This document shows, piece after piece, positions 23,443 through 29,782 of a DNA stretch of 31,056 nucleotides. The translations under genes and the position numbers were made by a program. The stretch's first letter is position 1; every line of letters begins with the position of its first letter. The stretch covers positions 1 to 31,056 of IMG/VR virus record IMGVR_UViG_3300049479_000152. One strand, given 5' to 3'. The notes below the pieces were generated by a model, which saw only the letters and a program-made list of their open reading frames with translations, ran no database searches and was not told where the DNA came from. This stretch comes from a virus.

Positions 23443-23605
23443 ACCCCTATAACGCTTGTAGCAGGATGGCCAGGCAGGGTGATACGGGCAAGGCACCCGG
23501 AGTTTACATTAACGAGGGTATTTGGGTAAGACCTTCGACGAAGAAACCTGACTTCGGTGTCGCGGGACCTCAACGAGTCTTTACGGTTCCGGCACCATCA
23601 CCTCC
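23435..23605 (+). repeat. duplicated promoter-anchor cassette, copy 1
   Basis: About 170 bases covering the promoter motif, leader, start codon and first 45 or so codons of the adhesin gene. They align without gaps, by eye, to 24628-24798 (offset 1193). Similarity stops sharply upstream of the GGGTAAAA motif and just after the Pro-rich linker. Most differences are third-codon changes. Confidence 0.85.
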
Positions 23606-24611
23606 TCCACCACCTCCGGCAGAAGCACTAATCACATTAACTGCCTCGCCTACCGCAGTCGTTAATACCGGGGCAACTAACATTGTTTTCAGCTTCACGC
23701 GGACCGGGTCAACTGTTGACCCGCTGGCTATTAATTTCAACGTTGGGGGGACGGCGATTCTTGGAACGGACTACACTCAGTCTGGTGCCGCTTCTTTCTC
23801 GCCAACCAGCGGAAGCATTCTCATTCCTGCAGGGCAAACCACTGGTCAAATTACGATTGACCCAGACCCAGCCGCCTCGATCGTATCCAGCGAAACTGTT
23901 GAAATTACCTTGGTTTCGGGTTCCGGGTACACGCCGGTAACGATCAACCCAGTGGTTGGAACCATCTACGAGGATATACTCCCTGTTGCAATACAGCAGA
24001 ATATCTATATTCGAAGCATTCTTGAAACCATCGGTGGAAACCTGCTGACAGGGGAGGTTAACACCCCTGGGCCCGATCCAACCCTTCCGGTAGTTTCCAT
24101 GCCACCCGTTGTAGGTACGGGGGGACCAAGTAACCAAATTTTTGAGCTTATCAGTGATTCTGTTGGGTCTTACGGTATCTTTATCCTGGGCTCAAACGGT
24201 GATTTTGAGTACACTGTTGATTTAACCAACCCGATAGTCCTTAACCTCAGCCCTTACACCCCTCCTTACTACACCGGTGTGAGTGAACCATTCCACTTCC
24301 GTGTTACAGACCTCGCCGGAAACACTAGCGAGGGTTTTGTAAACGTTTCTATACAGGCTAGTTACACAAGGGTCGCTGCTGCTTTCACTTTTGACCCCAT
24401 TCCGCCCGTTCCCCCTAACCAAGGAAAGAAAATGTGGCATCTAAACGTCCCCCTTATATCCACCTTAGCCGATCCGAACTACACATTCTTCGGCTTAAAC
24501 TACCCATGGACCGGACCAGTAACAGATCCTCCCCCATACATCACAGGTTATACCGACCAGGCTGGAAATTGGCTTATAGGTGGCCCTCCCCCTAGTGGAT
24601 TCTTTGACTGA
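23466..24611 (+). CDS. adhesin/fibre-like protein with sheath-type N-terminal motif and Calx-beta domain
   Basis: A 381-aa product from ATG 23466 (GCAGGATGG context, same as its paralogue at 24659). The frame is open further upstream, but that part overlaps the preceding gene. Layout: residues 1-45, an anchor with KAPGVYINEGIW and RVFTVPAP; a poly-Pro linker at about 42-50; a Calx-beta-like domain at about 52-165 (LTASPTAVVN, FSFTRTGSTVDPLAINFNVG, LGTDYTQSG, ILIPAGQTTGQITI, SETVEITLVSG); a second beta domain at about 215-305 resembling cadherin/VCBS-type adhesin repeats (GDFEYTVDLTNPIVLNLSPY, HFRVTDLAGNTSEGFVNVSI); and a Pro/Gly/aromatic end. Such domains bind cells or other virion parts. It probably attaches to the tail through the N-terminal motif (inference). 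Confidence 0.75.
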   Translation: MARQGDTGKAPGVYINEGIWVRPSTKKPDFGVAGPQRVFTVPAPSPPPPPPAEALITLTASPTAVVNTGATNIVFSFTRTGSTVDPLAINFNVGGTAILGTDYTQSGAASFSPTSGSILIPAGQTTGQITIDPDPAASIVSSETVEITLVSGSGYTPVTINPVVGTIYEDILPVAIQQNIYIRSILETIGGNLLTGEVNTPGPDPTLPVVSMPPVVGTGGPSNQIFELISDSVGSYGIFILGSNGDFEYTVDLTNPIVLNLSPYTPPYYTGVSEPFHFRVTDLAGNTSEGFVNVSIQASYTRVAAAFTFDPIPPVPPNQGKKMWHLNVPLISTLADPNYTFFGLNYPWTGPVTDPPPYITGYTDQAGNWLIGGPPPSGFFD

Positions 24612-24627
24612 GCCCTAGACTGTGAGC

Positions 24628-24635
24628 GGGTAAAA
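24628..24635 (+). promoter_or_regulatory. candidate late promoter core GGGTAAAA (site 8)
   Basis: Exact match 23 bases before ATG 24659, followed by CCTTATAATGC. It is part of the duplicated cassette. Confidence 0.55.
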
Positions 24636-24798
24636 AACCTTATAATGCTTGTGATAGGATGGCTAGGCAGGGTGATACGGGCAAAGCGCCCGGAGTTTAC
24701 ATTAACGAGGGCATTTGGATAAGACCTTCGGCGAAGAAACCTGATTTCGGCACCTTGGCGCCGCAAAGAGTTTTTACGGTTCCGGCACCACCGCCTCC
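24628..24798 (+). repeat. duplicated promoter-anchor cassette, copy 2
   Basis: Gap-free counterpart of 23435-23605, carrying the promoter motif, leader, ATG and anchor codons. After the shared VPAP linker the two genes diverge completely, so the cassette has acquired different distal domains. Confidence 0.85.
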
Positions 24799-25171
24799 CT
24801 CTCCCGCATTTTCTACAGCAGTTACCCCTTCAAGTGCAGGAGAAGGGAGCACTTTTACAGCCTCTGTCAACACAACCAACGTTGCAGATGGCACTGTAAT
24901 CCCCTTTATAGTAACAGGTAGCGCAAAACTTGTCACAACCAGTGGCAATATCACAATCACCGGAAACTTTGGCTCAACCCCGATTCTGACACAAGTTGAC
25001 CCCGGGACGAACAACGATGTCGCTACTTTCACACTGCAAGGAATAGCCACCGGCAAGCCTAGCACTTCGGCAAATTTTACAATCACCGACATTCCTACGC
25101 TGTATAACTTCGAAGCCTCCTGGCGAAACTGCAATAGCCTGACATCTTTCACCGTTAATACCCCTGAATAG
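24659..25171 (+). CDS. fibre anchor protein, first part of split repeat fibre
   Basis: A 170-aa product. Residues 1-45 repeat the anchor of the 23466 protein (KAPGVYINEGIW, RVFTVPAP). A Pro/Ser linker follows, then a beta domain of about 90 residues (TPSSAGEGSTFTASVN to STSANFTITD), then one unit of the array found in the next gene (ASWRNCNSLTSFTVNTPE), and then TAG (25169-25171). The next frame, one base out of phase, carries on with the repeat array from ATG 25174. This looks like one fibre gene interrupted by a small insertion (removal of the 5 bases TAGCC at 25169-25173 would rejoin the frames), or a natural two-part fibre translated by coupling. Confidence 0.75.
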   Translation: MARQGDTGKAPGVYINEGIWIRPSAKKPDFGTLAPQRVFTVPAPPPPSPAFSTAVTPSSAGEGSTFTASVNTTNVADGTVIPFIVTGSAKLVTTSGNITITGNFGSTPILTQVDPGTNNDVATFTLQGIATGKPSTSANFTITDIPTLYNFEASWRNCNSLTSFTVNTPE

Positions 25172-25173
25172 CC

Positions 25174-28100
25174 ATGCCATCCTTCAACTGCGACCCTAAT
25201 GTAAATACGACCGGGGTGGTAGATTTCTCTGACGGTTGGCGTAATTGCACGTCTATAGTCAATTTTCCGCCCAAAGATTTGAGTTCGGGAGTTAACTTCT
25301 ACCGAACCTGGGACGGCTGCTCTGCGATGCAAAGTATTGCAACACTAAACCTGTACTATCAGTTAGCCGACGCAACCGAGTTCGTCTCAACGTGGGAGGG
25401 TTGTTCCAGCCTCACAAGTTTTCAACCAAACCTGAACCTGAGTTCAGCCAATCTTTTCGACCGAACCTGGAAAAACTGCACCAGTTTGACCAGTTTTCCG
25501 TTTACAGTTATTGAATCAGGGACCACGTTTACGGGAACTTGGGCGGGGTGCAATTCTCTAACGTCTTTCCCTTTGCTTGACTTCAGTTCTGCCACAGTTC
25601 TTGGAAATGGTTTTGGGGGAGGGGCTTGGGAAGGTTGCACTAGTCTGGCATCTTTTCCCGCTATAGACACATCTTCCGCCACGGGTTTTACTAGAACTTG
25701 GAGAAATTGCTCGTCTCTGACCTCTTTCCCGCAGATCGATACGGGGTCCGGACTCAGTTTTTATGAGACCTGGTACGGGTGCGGCGGGTTAACCTCGTTC
25801 CCAACCATCAATACCAGCAATGGGGTGGGTTTCCTTAGAGCTTGGTGGGGTTGCAATAGTCTTACATCATTCCCCCAACTAGATTTCAGTAATGCTTACA
25901 ATCTGGAAGAGACATGGGGAGAGTGTTATTCACTCACATCATTCCCTCAAATAACATTGAAACCTCCGGGTAGTCCGGGTCAACCACTAAACTCATTAGT
26001 GAGAACGTGGTTAAATTGCGAAAGTTTAACTTCATTCCCTTTACTGAATACTTCGGGTATCACATCTTTCTCGGGAACTTGGCAAAATTGTTACGATCTT
26101 GAAACTTTCCCCCCCCTGGATACGAGTTCAGCTACCAGCCTTTATAGGGCTTGGATGCGTTGCTCGTCCCTGACTTCTTTCCCACTAATCGACACGTCTT
26201 CGGTGGGTAATTTAAACGATACTTGGCGAGAGTGTAATTCACTTACTTCTTTCCCGCTCATAGACACAAGCAGTTGTACTACTTTAGGGTACACCTGGTT
26301 GGATTGTAGTGGTCTTACTTCTTTCCCGCTTCTCAACACAAGTAATGTTACAACTTTTGACGGGGCATGGAGAAACAACTCAAGTCTTACATCTTTCCCA
26401 CTGATTGATACCAGTTCAGGGTCAGTGTTTGGGGGCCAAAATAATTTCCAAAGTCTCGGATTTACCGGAACCTGGCAAGGTTGCACCGGCCTGACTTCCT
26501 TCCCCGCTCTGAACTTTGACAACGGCACGATTTTTGAGGCAACTTGGCTTAACTGCACAAACCTAGCCGACTTTCCCCCTAATCTTTTCGACAACTGTGC
26601 AGCTACTAACTTCACCGTGGCTTGGCGGGAATGTGCGCTTACAGCTGAGAGCATCGAAAACATTCTGGTTTCCATTGATGCCGGCGGAGCCCTTAACGGA
26701 ATTCTCGATATTTCGTTAGGAACTAACGCTGCCTACGGAGACTGGACTGCCCCCGCTATTGTCGCTTTCGACAACTTGGAGGCCAAAGGTTGGAACATTT
26801 TGTACAACAATTTGGCGAACCGTTGGTTAGCCTACAGCACGATTGACGAAGGGGCTGTCAACAGTCACAACTCGGCCGTGGGGCCAGGAGGGGAGATCTA
26901 CTCTTTCATTGCCAACAGCACAGGGTCAGAGTTGAGTAAATTCTCAATTTTTGGAAATTTGGAGTGGTCAAAAACTATTTCACCACCCAACACTCAGTAT
27001 GAATGGGGTCCGGTTGCGGTTTCTCAAACGGTTCACTCACTGCCGGACGACAAAGTTTTAACTGTCGTAGACGACAACAACGGAAATCACCACTTCATTT
27101 GTCTCAACTCTTCCGGTCAGACGATTTACAATCAAGCTCTTGACGGCAGTTACGAACAGAACTGGGAACTTCGTGCACTGAATAATGCCAGAACTCAGAT
27201 GCTTGTCTCGGAGTTGCAGCAGTATCAACCTCACGTCTGCAATTTAATTGACGTTACGAATGGCTCGTTCCTAAAACGATTCTCTTTCTCGCGACCGGAC
27301 AGTCTACCTGTTTGGCGCATTATTGCCGCTGATCAAAAACCGAACGGAAACTGGGTTTTGGCTGGAATTCTAAATGGACTTCCTTACGACCGGTTTTTGG
27401 TAGAGGTAGACGAAACGTTTACAAACGTTGTTCAAGCGGTCGATCTTGGTGGCATTTCTATATACGCTATTCTCTTTCATCCTGAGTCGGGGGGCTATCT
27501 CCTTCTAGAAGGTAGCAACGGAAGAATTCACCTCTTAGATGAGTTTTTCCAACCGATTGAAACAAGGACTTTCTCGGGTTGGGCAACATCTATGCAACCC
27601 TCGACCACTGGTTTCTATATTTGGAACAGTTACGTCAACTTTTACTCGGACCTTGGAATGCCTGGTTGGCCAAGCCTTGTGAATTTGATTGACTACGACT
27701 GGAACCTGAATGAAGTGAGTTTCTTCACACAGGTGAACGGAATAAGCCCCTACTCTGCCGCAGCGAGTCTCGATACGGTAAACCAGCGTGTGATTATTAC
27801 GCCAAGTGGAATTGGCCTGTATGGTGGTGGTGGTGGAACCGCTGCTTACAAATACGTTTCCTCTCTAGATTTCCTTCAGCCCTTGGCTGCAGGTGGAACT
27901 CCAATCTTTGCTGACAACCCGCCGGGTTATGGTCTCTACGCTCGCAGTGAAATCAACCCAACCACTTTGCCAGTAATTGGTCCTCCCACGATTACCGCGA
28001 CAAGTGTGTCCATGAGCATAGTTCCAGAATCGAATGTTCCAACAATTGCCCCTACCCTTAGCTTCCAAAACTCAGCTCAAACTTTCGATTTGGTGGTTTC

Positions 28101-28212
28101 CACCGTACCTGGACCGCCTGTTCCGCCACCAGTTGCGTCCTCGTCATGGTTCCAATCTGTTGACGACTGGAAATATAATGCCGACGCGACACAAATCTGG
28201 CCTGGGCCTTAA
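25174..28212 (+). CDS. BspA/DUF285-like repeat fibre protein
   Basis: A 1012-aa product; ATG 25174 lies 2 bases after the previous stop with no visible Shine-Dalgarno, so translation probably depends on coupling. Residues about 20-490 hold 19 units of about 23 aa, consensus TW-x-x-C-x-SLTSFP-x-[IL]-[DN]TSS, a variant of the BspA/DUF285 leucine-rich-like repeat with Trp where MF is usual. The array ends in a typical cap (LTAESIENILVSIDAGGALNG, then FDNLEAKGWNILYN). Residues about 510-910 look like a beta-propeller (repeated hydrophobic-strand/turn units such as KVLTVVDDNNGNHHFICLN and GGYLLLEGSNGRIHLLDEF). The C-terminus is Thr/Pro-rich and ends SSWFQSVDDWKYNADATQIW. It is likely a host-recognition fibre or surface protein. 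Confidence 0.8.
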   Translation: MPSFNCDPNVNTTGVVDFSDGWRNCTSIVNFPPKDLSSGVNFYRTWDGCSAMQSIATLNLYYQLADATEFVSTWEGCSSLTSFQPNLNLSSANLFDRTWKNCTSLTSFPFTVIESGTTFTGTWAGCNSLTSFPLLDFSSATVLGNGFGGGAWEGCTSLASFPAIDTSSATGFTRTWRNCSSLTSFPQIDTGSGLSFYETWYGCGGLTSFPTINTSNGVGFLRAWWGCNSLTSFPQLDFSNAYNLEETWGECYSLTSFPQITLKPPGSPGQPLNSLVRTWLNCESLTSFPLLNTSGITSFSGTWQNCYDLETFPPLDTSSATSLYRAWMRCSSLTSFPLIDTSSVGNLNDTWRECNSLTSFPLIDTSSCTTLGYTWLDCSGLTSFPLLNTSNVTTFDGAWRNNSSLTSFPLIDTSSGSVFGGQNNFQSLGFTGTWQGCTGLTSFPALNFDNGTIFEATWLNCTNLADFPPNLFDNCAATNFTVAWRECALTAESIENILVSIDAGGALNGILDISLGTNAAYGDWTAPAIVAFDNLEAKGWNILYNNLANRWLAYSTIDEGAVNSHNSAVGPGGEIYSFIANSTGSELSKFSIFGNLEWSKTISPPNTQYEWGPVAVSQTVHSLPDDKVLTVVDDNNGNHHFICLNSSGQTIYNQALDGSYEQNWELRALNNARTQMLVSELQQYQPHVCNLIDVTNGSFLKRFSFSRPDSLPVWRIIAADQKPNGNWVLAGILNGLPYDRFLVEVDETFTNVVQAVDLGGISIYAILFHPESGGYLLLEGSNGRIHLLDEFFQPIETRTFSGWATSMQPSTTGFYIWNSYVNFYSDLGMPGWPSLVNLIDYDWNLNEVSFFTQVNGISPYSAAASLDTVNQRVIITPSGIGLYGGGGGTAAYKYVSSLDFLQPLAAGGTPIFADNPPGYGLYARSEINPTTLPVIGPPTITATSVSMSIVPESNVPTIAPTLSFQNSAQTFDLVVSTVPGPPVPPPVASSSWFQSVDDWKYNADATQIWPGP
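25228..26640 (+). repeat. protein-coding repeat array, 19 units of about 69 bases
   Basis: Diverged tandem units encoding W-x2-C-x-SLTSFP. One unit (about 26371) has Asn for Cys, and three units carry insertions (near 25600, 25970 and 26420). A twentieth unit lies in the upstream gene at about 25118-25170. DNA identity between units is low while the protein pattern is kept, so the array is old and under selection. Confidence 0.85.
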
Positions 28213-28230
28213 CCTAACCACAAGGCTGTC

Positions 28231-28249
28231 GCACACAGTTTCCGTGTGC
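28231..28249 (+). other. hairpin after fibre gene
   Basis: GCACAC (28231-28236) can pair with GTGTGC (28244-28249) with a 7-base loop, followed by CCCC-CGAG-GGGG and then promoter site 9. There is no T-tract, so a terminator role is unproven. Confidence 0.3.
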
Positions 28250-28257
28250 CCCCGAGG

Positions 28258-28265
28258 GGGTAAAA
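28258..28265 (+). promoter_or_regulatory. candidate late promoter core GGGTAAAA (site 9)
   Basis: Exact match 22 bases before ATG 28288, downstream of a hairpin, at the head of the last gene block. Confidence 0.55.
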
Positions 28266-28287
28266 GTTACCAGTCTTTAACCCACAG

Positions 28288-28542
28288 ATGGCCCCTAGAC
28301 GACGCAAAACACCTTCGCAGATCGAACCGAGTACAATTGAAACTATGGAAGACGAATCAACATTTAGCTTGGAAGAAACGGTTGAAACTCCTTCGGAAAC
28401 AGTTGAAGTAGTTGAAACGGTAAAAGAACCTTTGAAGCCGAAACCGACAGGTCGAACGATTTCTCCGCCGGTTGCACCCGTTCCGCCCAAACGCCATCCC
28501 CGAAACTTACCGAAATTCTCACAGTTTCGTAAGGACATCTGA
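28288..28542 (+). CDS. small charged Pro-rich hypothetical protein
   Basis: An 84-aa product: a basic N-terminus (MAPRRRKTPSQ), an acidic Glu/Thr/Val middle (EETVETPSETVEVVETVKEP), and a Pro-rich basic end (RHPRNLPKFSQFRKDI). Probably largely disordered. The same charge layout is seen in the 124-aa product at 3393. It is the first gene after promoter site 9 and lies 2 bases before the spike gene. Function unknown; it may be an assembly factor or minor virion protein. Confidence 0.6.
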   Translation: MAPRRRKTPSQIEPSTIETMEDESTFSLEETVETPSETVEVVETVKEPLKPKPTGRTISPPVAPVPPKRHPRNLPKFSQFRKDI

Positions 28543-28544
28543 GC

Positions 28545-29348
28545 ATGCACCAACCCAAACTCAGAGCTTCTGAATTTGTAAGCCAGTTTGTTGCAATGCT
28601 CAATGCAACTGAGGCGAACATGAAGTTTGCTGGACTGCCTCGGGGAACTCTGCGTGGAACGATTGTGGATATCAACGATCCGCTGGATCGGGGGAGAGTG
28701 AAGGTCATCTTTGACGACCACAACATCGAAATCCCCCAAATCTCTGGTGCCACCGGAGAGTTTTCCGCCGAGCGCGAAGGCCAACAAGCCAAACCATCGC
28801 ATTGGATTGACACTTCCCCTGCGTTCAAGGGGAAACAACCGAAAGGATTGGTCGGAAAGCGTGTAAACATCGTACCGTCAAGCGGGGAGTACCAGTACGC
28901 CATCCTCCAAGATGTCTTGTACGACCCCCAACTTCTGACTTCAAAGGCAGAGAAAAACCTTAAGATGCCGGACAACAGCACGATGATTCGGCTGCCGGTA
29001 TACCCCGCAGGAAGCCTTCCGCCCGCATCCAAAGAAAACCACGGTTGCACCGTGATTGAAGAAGGGGGACCAATGAGCTCCGACTGGTTGTGTGTCTGTC
29101 TGAAACGAAACGGCAACTATATCTGGGTCCGCCACGTTGACTTAGCGCATGGTCATGCAGGCGAAAACGATGGAACTCAGCCAAACGACAGCCGTGGCGA
29201 CGCAGAACAGCCTGTCAAGGAGCAATCCATTTGGGACTTTGTTTTCCCCACTTCGGCAAAGGAAATGAGCAAAAACTCTGCTTACGGAACTTCTCCTCGC
29301 CCAAACCCCTACGGCGGAAAAGCCACCTGGTACAAACCTCCCTCTTGA
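28545..29348 (+). CDS. baseplate hub/spike protein with gp5/gpV-type OB fold
   Basis: A 267-aa product. After a helical N-terminus (SEFVSQFVAMLNATEANMKF), residues about 30-110 read LPRGTLRGTIVDINDPLDRGRVKVIFD ... WIDTSPAF ... VGKRVNIVPSSGEYQYAILQDVLYD. This is the GxV-x-x-[IN]-DP-x-x-xGRVKV pattern of the phage base V / gp5 N-terminal OB domain, which sits at the hub above the tail tip. No lysozyme domain or long beta-helix of HxVxVxxxG type is visible. The C-terminal part has WLCVCLKRNGNYIWVRHVDLAHGHAGEND and ends in a Pro/Gly tail. The spike tip may be a separate gene outside the window. Confidence 0.75.
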   Translation: MHQPKLRASEFVSQFVAMLNATEANMKFAGLPRGTLRGTIVDINDPLDRGRVKVIFDDHNIEIPQISGATGEFSAEREGQQAKPSHWIDTSPAFKGKQPKGLVGKRVNIVPSSGEYQYAILQDVLYDPQLLTSKAEKNLKMPDNSTMIRLPVYPAGSLPPASKENHGCTVIEEGGPMSSDWLCVCLKRNGNYIWVRHVDLAHGHAGENDGTQPNDSRGDAEQPVKEQSIWDFVFPTSAKEMSKNSAYGTSPRPNPYGGKATWYKPPS

Positions 29349-29351
29349 ACT

Positions 29352-29774
29352 ATGGCAATTCGTCGTCCCGGAATTCAATCGCCCACTTGGCTCTTTCAGG
29401 ATTTTCTCTACTACGAAGATCCTCCGAGTGAGTTACGTTACCTATTGGTGAAGTGGGACGGGGAGATTTTCGATCGAGTCTCAGAAACTTTCGACTATAG
29501 CAATCCGCCTTACGCTGATGATGAGCAGCGCGGCGGTTCAATCGTTGCTCGAATCGACTACACGATCGAAGGTTTTCTTGTTACAATCGACTCCTGGGAA
29601 GTGAACTGGAGAGACGAGTGGCCGCTCCGGTTGGCTGCGAATTACCTTCAAAATTGCAAATACCGGGAGTGGGACGGTTACGTCATTCAAGTTCCACAAG
29701 ACGCTTATTCGTTCTGGGTGAGTGAGTACTTCCACCCGTTCTCCAACGACCCTCGTACCAATCTTTATAGCTGA
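29352..29774 (+). CDS. hypothetical protein between spike and connector genes
   Basis: A 140-aa protein, unusually rich in Trp and Tyr (WLFQDFLYYEDPPSELRYLL; WEVNWRDEWPLRLAANYL). It contains a beta-type core (GGSIVARIDYTIEGFLVTIDSW) and ends YSFWVSEYFHPFSNDPRTNLYS. It is complete, starting 3 bases after the spike stop and ending 8 bases before the connector gene. No signal peptide or membrane helix. I do not recognise the family. Its neighbours suggest a virion protein of the hub or neck. Confidence 0.65.
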   Translation: MAIRRPGIQSPTWLFQDFLYYEDPPSELRYLLVKWDGEIFDRVSETFDYSNPPYADDEQRGGSIVARIDYTIEGFLVTIDSWEVNWRDEWPLRLAANYLQNCKYREWDGYVIQVPQDAYSFWVSEYFHPFSNDPRTNLYS

Positions 29775-29782
29775 GGAAGCTG

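Noticed and set aside
23229-23465. Longer start for the first adhesin gene
   Set aside because: The extra codons overlap the C-terminus of the 1001-aa gene and are rich in Arg, Thr and Ser, as expected for an out-of-frame reading. The paralogue at 24659 and the promoter position fix the start at 23466.
25160-25180. Programmed -1 frameshift joining the two fibre frames
   Set aside because: The downstream frame has a TGA at 25165-25167, so slipping would have to occur at the stop itself, and no X XXY YYZ heptamer is present there.
25228-26640. Regularly spaced repeats that could be mistaken for a CRISPR array
   Set aside because: Spacing is about 69 bases, units are diverged at the DNA level, and they keep a protein pattern in one long frame. 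They are coding repeats.
12805-28425. Partial matches to the promoter motif, such as CGGTAAAA near 12812 and 28418
   Set aside because: They lack the first G, lie inside genes and are not followed by a gene start. They look like chance occurrences.
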